Both the position numbers and the translations under genes were made by a program. A stretch of DNA of 64,000 bases, taken from positions 5,492,876-5,556,875 of the forward strand of contig CALNVZ010002100.1 in NCBI GenBank assembly GCA_940671915.1, written 5' to 3'. The notes below the pieces were generated by a model. That model was given only the letters and a program-made list of their open reading frames with translations. It was not told where the DNA came from and did no database searches. The DNA is from Paracentrotus lividus (lineage: Eukaryota; Echinodermata; Echinoidea; Camarodonta; Echinidae). Below, piece after piece: positions 34,601 through 46,706 of this stretch; position 1 is the first letter of the stretch; the number at the start of each line of letters is the position of its first letter.

Positions 34601-36517
34601 GGGCTTCGGAACCGGGGGGGCTTGGGGGGCGCAGCCCCCCCAAAAAAATATTGGGGGGGCTCAGATATCGTTGAGCCCCCCAATATTTTTGATGCAGTAC
34701 AGTTTCGGCGATCCGCCTCTTATATATAATATAACCCAAGATTTGTATCATTATTGTTTTGTGTCGTTTTTGTGTGTGGAGGGACCCAGACATCGTCAAG
34801 CCTTTCATAATCTTACTAAGTGAATCATTGGCTCCCCACCAAATTTTTAAAATGAAAAGTTCATTATTTCAGGTCTCTATTGACAAAATTTTTAGCTCGC
34901 GCAGCGCGCTCGCACATCATAAGTTTTAGTTGTTTTTTCTTTTAATAGGAACATAGGAACTACTATCTAGGTTGGAGCTCAGCAATTGAGCCCCCCCCCC
35001 CGATGTTTGAGAGGGCTTTGATAGTTGAGTCCCCCTTCTGTTCATAATTGTTTTGAAATGTTCATATTTACAATTTTTTCTTGTCAAACTTTTAGCTCAT
35101 GCTGCTCGCTCGCTAGCGGATCGGATCGCATGTCTTTCTGTTTAAACCTATTTTTTCAGAATGACAAGGGGTCCCAATATATTGTTGGGGCTCAAACAAT
35201 AATCCCCCCCTCCCTTCCCGAGTGGTTTGGTGGGTCGATTACATTGAGCCCCCTCTGCCTCCCAATTTGTTTTTGAAACGCTCATTGTATCAGTTCTCTT
35301 GTACAAATATTAACTGGGAATGCCTTTAAGATTATTTTTAACAAAAGCGCTTAGAATGCACACTTTTCAGGTTGATATAGTCAAAAATTTCAAGCTCAGC
35401 GCTTCCCGCTCGCATATGTTGAATGAGATAAATATCTTTTTTTTTTTTTTTGAAACATAGCAAAAAAAAGCTCAAAATTCAATGTTTTGAGGCTGATATA
35501 TCCAAAATTTTCAGCTCGCGCGCTTCGCGCTCGCATTGTTTAATAAGTTAACTATCTTCTTTATAACCATAGCACACAAAAGCGCTCAAATTGCACTGTT
35601 TTTCCAAATTGATATATCAAAAATTTTGAGCTCGCGCTTTCGCGCTCGCATTGTTGAATGACATAAAATATCTTTATTGTAAACATAGCGAAAACGCTCA
35701 AAATGCAACTGTTTTGAGGTTGACATATCAAATATTTTCAGCTGCGCTTCGCGCTCGCATTGTTTAATGAGATAAAATATCTTCGTTGTAAACCATAGCG
35801 AAAAAACGCTCAAATTGCACTGTTTCAGGTTGATATATCAAAAAATTTTGAGCTCGCGACTTCGCGCTCGAGCATTGTTGGATGAGATAAATATCTTTTT
35901 TGAAAAATAGCGAAGAAAAAACGCTCAAAATGCACTGTTTTGAGGTTTGATATATCAAAATTTTCAGCTCGCGTTCGCGCGTCAGCATTGTTTATGAGAT
36001 AAATATCTTCTTTATAACCATAGCGACAAAAAGCGCCTAAAAATCACCCTTTTCAGGTTGCTATATAACAATTTTGAGGACGCGCTTCGCGCTTCGCTTG
36101 TTGAATGGATAAATTCTTCTTTGTAAACATAGCGAACGCTTAAAATGCACTGTTTTCAGGCTGATTATATAAAAAAATCAGCTCACGCTTCGCGCTTCGA
36201 TCATTTGATGAGATAAATTCTTCTTTATGTTCTAGCACACAAAAATCGCCAACTGTTTTTAGTTTGATATATCAAAAGTTTTCAACAGATCTAAGAAGAT
36301 TTTGTTTTAGAACCTTGAAAAATAATCATCTTAAGTTAAGTAGGAATACTATTTTTGTTTTTTGTTTTTTTTTTTTAAAAGAGAAAAAAAAAATTAAAGA
36401 AGACTTCCGGCATTTTTCAAAAACTCGTATGTGGGGCGGGGGGGGTATTAAAAAAAATTCCCCAAAATAGTTGGTGAAAAATTGAGCCCCCCCAATCCTG
36501 AAAATCTTCCGAAGCCT
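34601..36517. mobile_element. 1.9-kb inverted-terminus element with internal ~112-bp tandem array
   Basis: Bounded by GGGCTTCGGAACCGGGGG and CCAATCCTGAAAATCTTCCG, which share CTTCGGAA/TTCCGAAG termini next to matching C/G runs. Inside, a unit of about 112 bp recurs eight or nine times between 35,390 and 36,290: AGCTCGCGCTTCGCGCTCGCA, ATGAGATAAATATCTTC, CATAGCGAAAAAACGCTCAAA, GCACTGTTT and GATATATCAAAA. Divergent units occur at about 34,893 and 35,095. There is no usable open frame. It lies in the first MEST intron. Confidence 0.7.
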
Positions 36518-36897
36518 ATGATATAACATCTCATCAGGGGGGCTATCATTTTCCTGATAACTTTTCACATTAAACTTTGCAGATCAACAAAAATGAGATA
36601 TTTTATATCTCTCTTTCTCTAAAATAAAAATGTATAGCAGAACTAATATTGTTGAGGACTGGCATTATCAAATAACTCACATTATCTTAATTACTAGTTT
36701 TAAATAAATGTCGGTACATCGTGATATTATTAGTTTTGCATGGAGACTGGAGAGAAAACAATACAACATTACAACTACAACTGCATGTGTATATACATCA
36801 AAAAGTAGATATGGTGGGCGTGGCAGCTAGCCGGTAATTTTTTTAATCATCTAATAAAATTACTGTCGGTTTTATGTCTGAATATTTTTCTACTCAC

Positions 36898-37163
36898 TGT
36901 TGTTCAAGTTGTCTAACACTGTTAAAGATGTAGCTCACACAGTCTAGCAAAGAAGGCACAAACTGCAAAGTCACAGTAAAATCACGTGTGCTGCACTAAC
37001 TAGCAATCTTTGTTTACAGCAGTCCCCCGATATATTCCCATGCCCAGCCTAGCCTGCCGATGAGGTCGATTGAGCTCCCATGCACCTGCTACACTCTCGC
37101 GCCGTTCGATTTTGAATTATTGATCGCATCGAAATCCCATTCGTTTTATGTTGTCAAGCCAAC
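36898..37163. promoter_or_regulatory. Presumed shared (bidirectional) promoter of MEST and CEP41
   Basis: The MEST coding exon starts with an acceptor at 34,530, so an upstream exon is needed. AACAACA then GTGAGTAG on the minus strand (donor at 36,897) is the best candidate 5' UTR exon. CEP41 begins its coding exon at 37,164 on the plus strand. That leaves at most about 265 bp for both starts, in GC-richer sequence that includes a CACGTG near 36,984. Initiation sites are not mapped. Confidence 0.6.
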
Positions 37164-40100
37164 ATGTCTGCCCATGCTAGAACTTCGCGGCCTGGAACAA
37201 GAGTTGATGTAAGTTCAATTTAACACATTTTCCTCATAATATTTGTTCATGATTGCTAGAGATTTATGTTCAGTAATTATTTCTTAATTCATTTGTAATT
37301 TCTGTTCCAGATCCTCAACAAGAGAGTCCCGGAAAATCCTAGATACAAAGATGTGAAATCCGTAATTGACACCGGTAAGAACCACTAATTGCTCTCTCCA
37401 CCGTAAATGCTCGATGGTTCAGCGGGGATGTAGCGGCATAGATATGCTGCACTGTGGTGGTCCTGCCTGCGGGTTGTGTAGATTGTTGAAATTGAATGAC
37501 AGTTGATGAGTTGGGATCGAACTTTGTTTTTTCATGTAGAGGCTATACCCACTTGTTGTATGTCCGGACGGGTTGGATGTCCGGACACTCAATTTTAACC
37601 AGTCATTTGAAAGGATTTAAAAGCATTGTCTTTGAACTCATTGAATTTTTTTTTGCGCAAAATGTCTAAAAATATAAAATTAATATTGTGGAGAACAAAT
37701 AATGATTATGATGAGAATTATTCAGCATATATTTTTGGGTCAATCATTAGATTAAAATCCAGGCTTCATTTTTGTTAAGTGTCTGGACAACCAACCCCCC
37801 GCGCATCGGCTTATGCTAAAGTGTAGCGTTGTGGCGCGGCGCGGCGCGCTGAAAAATGGAAATAATCGACGAAAAAAAAAATAAGGTTCATGAAAGCGTC
37901 CTACAAAAAAGGAAAAGATTCTGAATCGATTTTTGTGAAATTTTAGGAAATGAGCCCAATTCATGGGCGGATTCAAGTTCTTCCAAGACAAAAGAATTTA
38001 GGAGCTGGCATTGTGTGAGTACAAAGGCCGGCCCCCTGATTCTTGGACCAGGAACCGGACCAGGACCAGGAATTTCATATTGAAATTCGCAAGTTAAACA
38101 AATGTGAACGTGACCGGGAACCAGCGAGGTGGACCGGGCAACTAGCCATCAGATTTCTGGTTTGACTGGCATATGTGAGACGTAAGCGGCCCCCCAATGA
38201 ATTCTGTGGACGCAGGACCACAGAGACGGCAGGAATTTCATTGAAATTCGGCAATTTAAACCATGTAAACGTGGACCCAGGACCAGGAGTTGGACAGACT
38301 AGCCCTCGCGATTTTCTGATTGCTGCGATAGCGCGTAGAACAGCCATTCGACTAAACTTTCATATGATTTGTGACCCCACGATTCTTCCTTTCACCTATT
38401 TGACGCTTGTTAATCAGCACCGCCTTACAAAATGTCGTGTGGTAGCCACGCAACGGTAGCGATAATAAATACACAGATTTCCTATGGTTTTGGCACAAAT
38501 ACCACACAAAATAACCATACAGAAGTAGCTATACAGCCAAATACCATAGGATTCCTATGGTTTTTGGCACAAATACCACACAAATATACCATTTAAGAGA
38601 GTGACCTATACAGCATCAAGAAGTACCGATATGATAGGATTTCCCTATGGTTTTTTGGCACAAATACCACACAAAAACCATACAGAAGTACCATAAACAG
38701 CCAAAATACCATAGGAATTTCCTATGGTTTTTTGGCCAAATACCACAATGCAAGATACCATTAGGATTTTCTATGGGTTTTTGGCATCAAACATACCACA
38801 AATACACATACAGAAGAGCCATACCAGCCAAAATACAATGATTTTCTATCGTTTTTGGGCACAAATACCACACAAAAAACATACAGAAGTACACATACAG
38901 CAAAAATACCCATAGGCATTTCCTATGGTTTTGTTGCAAAATACCAACACAAACACCATACAGAATACATAAGCCAAATACCATAGGATTTTCTATGGTT
39001 TTTTTTGGCGACAATAGCCACACAAATACCATAACTGGATTTTTTCTATGGTTTTTTTGGCAAAACAAATACCACACAAAATTACCATACAGAAGTACCA
39101 TATCAGCCAAATAAACATAGATTTCTATGGTTTTTTGGACAAATACACACAAAATACCATACAGAAGTACCATACAGCCAAAATACCATAGGATTTCCTA
39201 TGGTTTTTTGCACAAATACACACAAAAAACCAACAGAAATACCATACATATGGTATTTTGCCAGAAAACATACAGAAATACCATCTATGGTATTTGTGCC
39301 AAAACATACAGCAATACCAATCAATGTATTTGTGCACAAAACCATACAGCAATACCATACTATGGTATTGTGCCAAATAAACCATACATATGGTATTTGT
39401 GCCAAAAACCATACAGCATACCATACATATGGTATTTGTGCCAAAAACCATACAGCAATACATACATATGGTATTTGTGCCAAAAAACATACAGAAATAC
39501 CATACATATGGTATTTTCTGCCAAACAGAAAACCATACAGAAATACCATACATATGGTATTTGTGCCAGAAATCATACAGCAATACCATCATATGGTTAT
39601 GTGCCAAGAAACCATACATATGGTATTTGTGCCAAGAAACCATACATATGGTATTTGTGCCAAAAACATACAGCAATACCATACATAGGTATTTGTGCCA
39701 AAACATACAGAATACCATACATTGGTATTTGTGCAAAAAACATACAGCAATACCATACATAGGTATTTGTGCCAAGAAAACCATACAGAAATACCATACA
39801 TATGGTATTTGTGCCAGAAAACCATAAAGCACAATACCATACATATGGTATTGTGTGCAAGAAACCATATATATGGTATTTGTGCCAGAAACCATACATA
39901 TGATTTTGTGCCAAAAACCATACAGCAATACCATACATATGGTATTTGTGCCAAAAAACCATACAGCAATACCATACATATGGTACTTGTGCCAAAAAAC
40001 CATACAGAAATACCATACATATGGTATTGTGCCAAAAAAAACATACAGCAATACCATACATATGGTATTTGTGCCAAAAAAGCATACAGCAATACATACA

Positions 40101-43100
40101 TATGGTATTGTGCACAAAACCATACAGCAATACCATACATATGGTATTTGTGCCAAATACCATACATATGTATTTGTGCCAAAAACCATACAGCAATACC
40201 ATACATATGTATTTGTGCAAAAAACATACAGCAATACCATACATATGATATTTGTGCCAAAAAACATACAGAAATACCATACATATGGTATTTCTGCCAA
40301 AGAAAACCATACAGAATACCATACATATGGTATTTGGTGCCAGAAATCATACAGCAATACCATATATGTATTTGTCCAGAAACCATACATATGGTATTTG
40401 TGCCAAGAACCATACATAGGTATTTGTGCCAAGAAACATACATATGGTATTTGTGCCAAAAAACCATACAGCAATACCATACATATGGTATTTGTGCCAA
40501 AAAACCATACAGAAATACCTACATATGGTATTTGTGCCAAAAAACATACAGCAATAACCACATATGGTATTTGTGCCAAGAAAACCATACAGAATACCAT
40601 ACATATGGTATTTTGCCAGAAACCAATACAGCAATACCATACATATGGTATTTGTGCCAAGAAACCATATATATGGTATTTGTGCCAAGAAACCATACAT
40701 ATGGTATTTGTGCCAAAAAACCATACAGCAATACCATACATATGGTATTTGTGCCAAAAAACCATACAGCATACCATACATATGGTACTTGTGCCAAAAA
40801 ACCATAAGAAATACCATACATATGGTATTTGTGCCAAAAAAAAATACAGCAATACCATACATATGGTATTTGTGCCAAGAAAACCATACAGAAATACCAT
40901 ACATATGGTATTTGTGCCAGAAACCATACAGCAATACCATACATATGGTATTGTGCCATAAACCATACAGCAATACCATACATATGGTATTTGTGCCAAA
41001 AAAACATACAGAAATACCATTCATATGGTATTTGTGCCAAAAACCATACAGAAATACCATACATATGGTATTTGTGCCAAAAACCATAACAGCAATACCA
41101 TACATGTGGTATTTGTGCCAAATACCACAGGCACTGCTGTATGGTATTCTTATGGTACCCTTTTCCTGTGTGGTATTCCTATGGTACTTCTATGGTATTT
41201 TATTGTACCATAGAAATACATAGGAATACCACAGGACATTCAGATATACCATATGAATACCACAGGACATTCAGAAATACCATAGGAATACCACAGGACA
41301 TTTTTGTAAGGGCGGGTATAGCTGTGCGCATACACAGAACGACTACGCGTACAATGTCCGGTCAGCTGTGCGGTTGAATCTGATTGGCCGGCCGGGATCA
41401 CGATAGGTAGGCGACTGTTCTATTTTAGAGCAAGGGGGTGACACGGCGTTTGGGCTTAGTGGGAGGGACACGTACGGCGATTTATTGAGACCGTTTATTT
41501 ATTTCAGCAGACATTGTTTCTTGTCATTTTCTTGTCAAGTAAAATCTCATCGCTACCTGACTGCGTGATTATTTACGAAAAATCAGTACAAATGTCGCCT
41601 CTTTTCTTCTTTTTCTAATTCAATCTCGATACCGCAGTGATCCACAGAATTAAAAACCCTTGATTTCCCCTGAGCAAGATTGGTACGACCCGTAGCCGGC
41701 CTGGCTCGCTATAGCCAAGTTCCCAAATCAGACGTAGGCATCAATTGGTTTGATCTTTTGAGTAAAAAATGACGGTGCTTTTTTTTCATCCAATAAGAAT
41801 AATTTATATTCAACATTTTGAGAATGAGCTGAATAACTTAAATCTTTTTCCGTTGGTGAAAAATAGCCCACCCGGCAAGAAACTTACTGATAAAGCCGGA
41901 AGCATTCAGTCAAAAAAGTTCAATACCATAGAAACTTTGACAAAATTGATGAAAGTCAAACAAAAAATGACGGTACGCTGAAAGAGCAAAAAATCGTGAT
42001 TTTATATCACCATAAACGAAGAAGAGTTACCATTTCTAATACTTTTTCCGTTGGTGAACTAGGCCCATCGGGTCAAAAGATATGGTTGAAACAAGAGGAA
42101 AATTGTACCGTTTTTGCAGCTTTTTATAGCGGCGTGCAGTGTGTTGAAGGGTTGACGCTTAAGTGTTAGGGTAAAATCCATATGCATCGTTTTGGAACTA
42201 TTAGTCACACAATTTTTGACACACACACACCCACACACACACACATGCACACTAACCCACACAAGGGCTTATGCTAAAGTCTCGAGTCCGAAAAATGATA
42301 ATCATTTCCAAATTTCACAAAATCGATCCAGAATCTTTCTTTTTTCGGTAGGACGCTTTGGAAGAACCTTGTTTTTTTTTTGTCGATTATTTCCATTTTT
42401 TAACGCGCCGCGCCGCGCCACAACGCAACACTTTAGCATAAGCCCGCGCATCCTATGTCTGCGATCCTAAGAATTTTAATTTAAGAGCTGGAAATATATT
42501 TTTACTCTTGTAATATTTATTCTTGAGCCTATATAGATCTAGGCCCTAAGTTAGATCTACTTTAAACTGTAGGCTAGATCTATTAGTTTGACCAAAGACT
42601 GTTATAACATCTCATGAAATAATATTTGATTTTGAGAAAGAAAAACAGTGCATTGACAGACTCATAGACGTGTGAGTTAAGTTCCTAATTAGGCTACCAG
42701 TCTGAAAGTCGGATTGAAATAGTATGGAAAGTATTATTAATAGTGAAAAATCGTGTCTAAGTCTAACTTCAAAAACGATCTCAATCTTTATATTTTAATG
42801 GTAGACCCTATGTTCTTGCTGGCCCCTAACTAAATTCATTGTTAGATTTTTAAAATGAAAATTTGTTTCTTTGAAATTGTATGAACATAGTGAGTTCTGA
42901 ATGTCTGAAATACAGACCCTGATTATTTTATAGATAGATCTAGAGTCTAGTGAAAATCTGAGCCAATGGTTGAAAATGATATAGATCTAGATCTAATTCG
43001 CTATATGACATTTATCTAGCGATTGATGTTTGTAACGTCCAATAATAAATAGATCTACTTAGAACCTCTATTTGTAACTTAGTATCTTTAGCATGTCTTT

Positions 43101-46100
43101 CAAAATTTTTGATGGTTTCAGACATTCTGAGTAGGTATAAAGCTGCAAATATTTCATCTTTACTTCAACTTTTTAAAAATTACAATATATAGATCTAGGG
43201 CCTACATGTACATGTATGCTCACAACGTTTAGCCTACATGTATTCATCCATTGCAGTAGCAAAGTTCAGAAGACTAGTAGGTAGATTGATGTCGTGTTTT
43301 TAAACACTTTTAAAAGACATAAATGATAAAAGTGTCAAAAAATTGTTAAAGATTATCTTGTCCAATTTAACATTTCAACTTCATAACTTGGGTAAAGGCA
43401 TAAATAGAATAATATAATAATGAGATAATAAATAAAAAGTGTATTATAGCCCTTGTCATAGATATATGTCATCAGAAGAGGTTGAGACAGTTCTATAACC
43501 CCTGAGCCATTTCTGTGATTCTTGTCAAACTTTTTGAGTAGCAACAGAAGACCCTGATACTTTTTAGTGCATATAACATTAGATTTCAAAGGTCAGTACT
43601 ATTTACATTAGTTTACCAAAACTGTCTTAGAACCTTATGAATAATATGAGAAATAGAATGTATCTAGAGATCGGGAAAATACAAAGTTTATAATGTTCCT
43701 AATTATGTAACTAATCAATAATTTATCTTCATGTCCTGTTTCCATTACAGGGGCAAGTCTGTCCAAGCACATGGCTAAAATTGAAGACATCAGAAAAAGT
43801 AAGTACCCAATGTCAAAGCTTGACCAAATTGATCTCTGCTGTGTGTGGGCTCTCATTGCCTGTGTGTTATAAAAGATACAACGATAAAGCTAAAGATGAT
43901 TGGTATATTTGAGTTTAAAAAAAAAAAAAAATTGAAGAAAAGGCCTTAGGAGAACTAATATATTTTGAGGAGAAAAGTACCAGTTTTGCTACTTGATAAC
44001 ATAATTATCTTGGTATGAATGCACCGAGTAGCAAATAGTGTGTAATCATTCAAGTGGGCCTAAATTAAAAGGCTAATACACTGTTCAGAATATTGCATTA
44101 TTGATAAGGAAACAAGTCAGATTGATTATTATTTATACCTGGACTTGAGGTGGTGCTATATGGGACTGCTGGTTTGCATAAATGGCATGAAATCTTATAC
44201 GAATTACTCTGAACATTGTGGAAGTAGTGAAGAGAAGTAGTTTGAGATGGATGTGCCATGTGCTGAGGATGGACGATGATGAACTTGTGAAAAGAGCATG
44301 TGATAGGGAAGTGGGTGGCAAAATGGGAAAGGGAAGACCAAAGATTACCTGGAAGGAAAGCAGTAAGGTTGGTTTGAACGAGGAGGATGCTCAAGACAGA
44401 AACAAATGGAAGGAGAGAGTGTCATGGTGCGAGAGTCAGTAAACCTTCGTATTTTGAAGGGAAACAGTAACTTTCAAAAACAAGAGCAGTAAGATCAAAA
44501 TGAATAAGATTCTATTGCTCTAACAGTAAAAACAAACTACTGAAAATTTCAGATCAAATGGAAGTCATTTACTACCATAAAACAGTGTGACAGCCAAACA
44601 CCGGTGAAATTGATACCCCTCTGTTTGAAACCTTCCAGCCGGCTAGGGACGGTGGGAACACGACAGGAAGTGGGGTGTCTTGGAAAGCACATGGAAATTT
44701 GTTTTCCACCACAAGATGGTTTACTAAATTTGAGTATGAAATCATCGATATCTCGAAAGTAAAACAAGCAATTAACTTGCAATTTTAAGGAGATACCAGA
44801 CTGACCTATAAGTTTATAATTATGTTGACAAAATGAGCTAAATCCGAAAATTGTGATTTGAATATCTTTCAATGTTACTGCATCCCTTTAAGCGAAAAAT
44901 GCTGACTCAAAGAAATGATGATGATACTGTATAAAAGGAATGGCAATTCAGTCTTGATGTAATACGAATAGGTCACTATGGATCTCTTTGTCATGTGAAA
45001 TGTCATAAATGATCCAAGAAAAATGTCAAAGCTTACTGATAATATTTGGTATTTTAGCCAAACAAATGAAGCAACTCCGGGGATGAAAAAAGCAATTAAT
45101 TTAGTTACTTTTAATTTCGTTTTAATTGAGTGCATCATGCTGTAATGGGTAATGAATAATCAATTAAAGGCCTGCTCGTGTGATCACGTCTATGGCTGAC
45201 TGATTTCTATTGTAGTAATTGTACACCTTTTATGTTTGGGTGGGTCTTTACATGAAACCCAATCAATAATCATCATCATCGCTCCAACAGAAATGGTGCA
45301 GGCTATTTTATTAAATGGCTGACACTATGCTTTATCTATACATCAATACGAGTATGTTTTGTCTTTAGATTATAAACCAGACATTATATAGCGTATTTGA
45401 ATACATGATTTGACAGATAAATTTTAATTGAAAGTCGGGTTTGGTTGCTTCAGCTCTTTCAATGTACATGTACATATTTGTACAGTCTGTATCAAATAAA
45501 ATGGTACAAATGGGAAACATTTTCATAGTATGAAGAAGTATCACAACCTGGTAGGCCTACTATTGGGTATTTCCAGGCAGGTACAGTAGGTGGATTCACA
45601 CCTACCAGATCAGGAAAAATTCCCGTAATTTACGAGAACCGTTTCAATCACCAAAATACATGTAATTTGTGTATTATGTTCACACCTGCCCAAACCGTCT
45701 TTTTTAGGGAAAATACCCAAAGGTATAGAAAAGAGAAGAAAGAAGGAAAAACAAAGAAAATACATAAGGAAAGAGAAGAAAGAATGAAAACAAAGAAATA
45801 CATAAAGAAAGAGAAGAAAGAAGGAAAAACAAAGAAATACATAAGGAAATAGAAGACAGAAGGAAAACAAAGAAATACAATAGGAAAGGGAAGAAAAAAA
45901 GAATACATAAGGAAAGAGGGGAGAGAAGGAAAATCAAAGAAATACACAAGGAAAGAGGAGCAAGAAAAAATATTTAAACCAAGAAATCCATAACAAAAGG
46001 AAAGGGGAATAGACAGTTTCCATTATTTCTGTTTACACTGCAAAAGTTCCCACGACCTTGGCGACAAAGTACCTACTGATTTACAATAATTTATCTTCGG

Positions 46101-46669
46101 GAATATTATGCATAGTTTGGTTCTACACATGCAAAATTATGCGTTTGTGATCTGGGTACGAATACCCGATTAGAGATTACAGGAACTTTTCCAGATCGGG
46201 CAGGTGTGAAACCACCTAATGTCAGAATTTCTTCTGCATTTTTTTTTTTTTTGCCCATCTCATTTGGTTCTGTAGATCTTGAGATATGATTATTTGTGCA
46301 AGCCTTAATGTCATGACTTTGTGTAGATGTAGGTTTTGCACACAGAAGCCAAGATGACCATGAAAGAACAAAAGATTTGTGTAAATTTGATTTGCTCCTT
46401 GTCCTTGAAAACAAACTGAAGATGACATGAATTCTTTAATTTTCTCCTATATATTACTTTCACTCAACTCAGAGGGCAGTACACATTACAAATGTACAAT
46501 GTACATGTATGTTGTTCAGACTGCTCAGACAAATGATCTGAGCTTTCATGTATTCATTAATGCTAATGCTGCCCTCTCATGATGTCAAGTCCATCTTGAA
46601 AACTATAATCTGGAGAGATTGAAGAGTACCATCATATTCAACTACTTTAGTACTACTGTACATGTACTG

Positions 46670-46706
<37 letters not shown>

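Noticed and set aside
39125-41020. A 631-aa minus-strand open frame and several 150-370 aa frames on both strands
   Set aside because: They are translations of the 41-bp satellite, open on both strands because the unit lacks stops. The frame is scrambled by single-base indels, and there is no start context or conserved domain.
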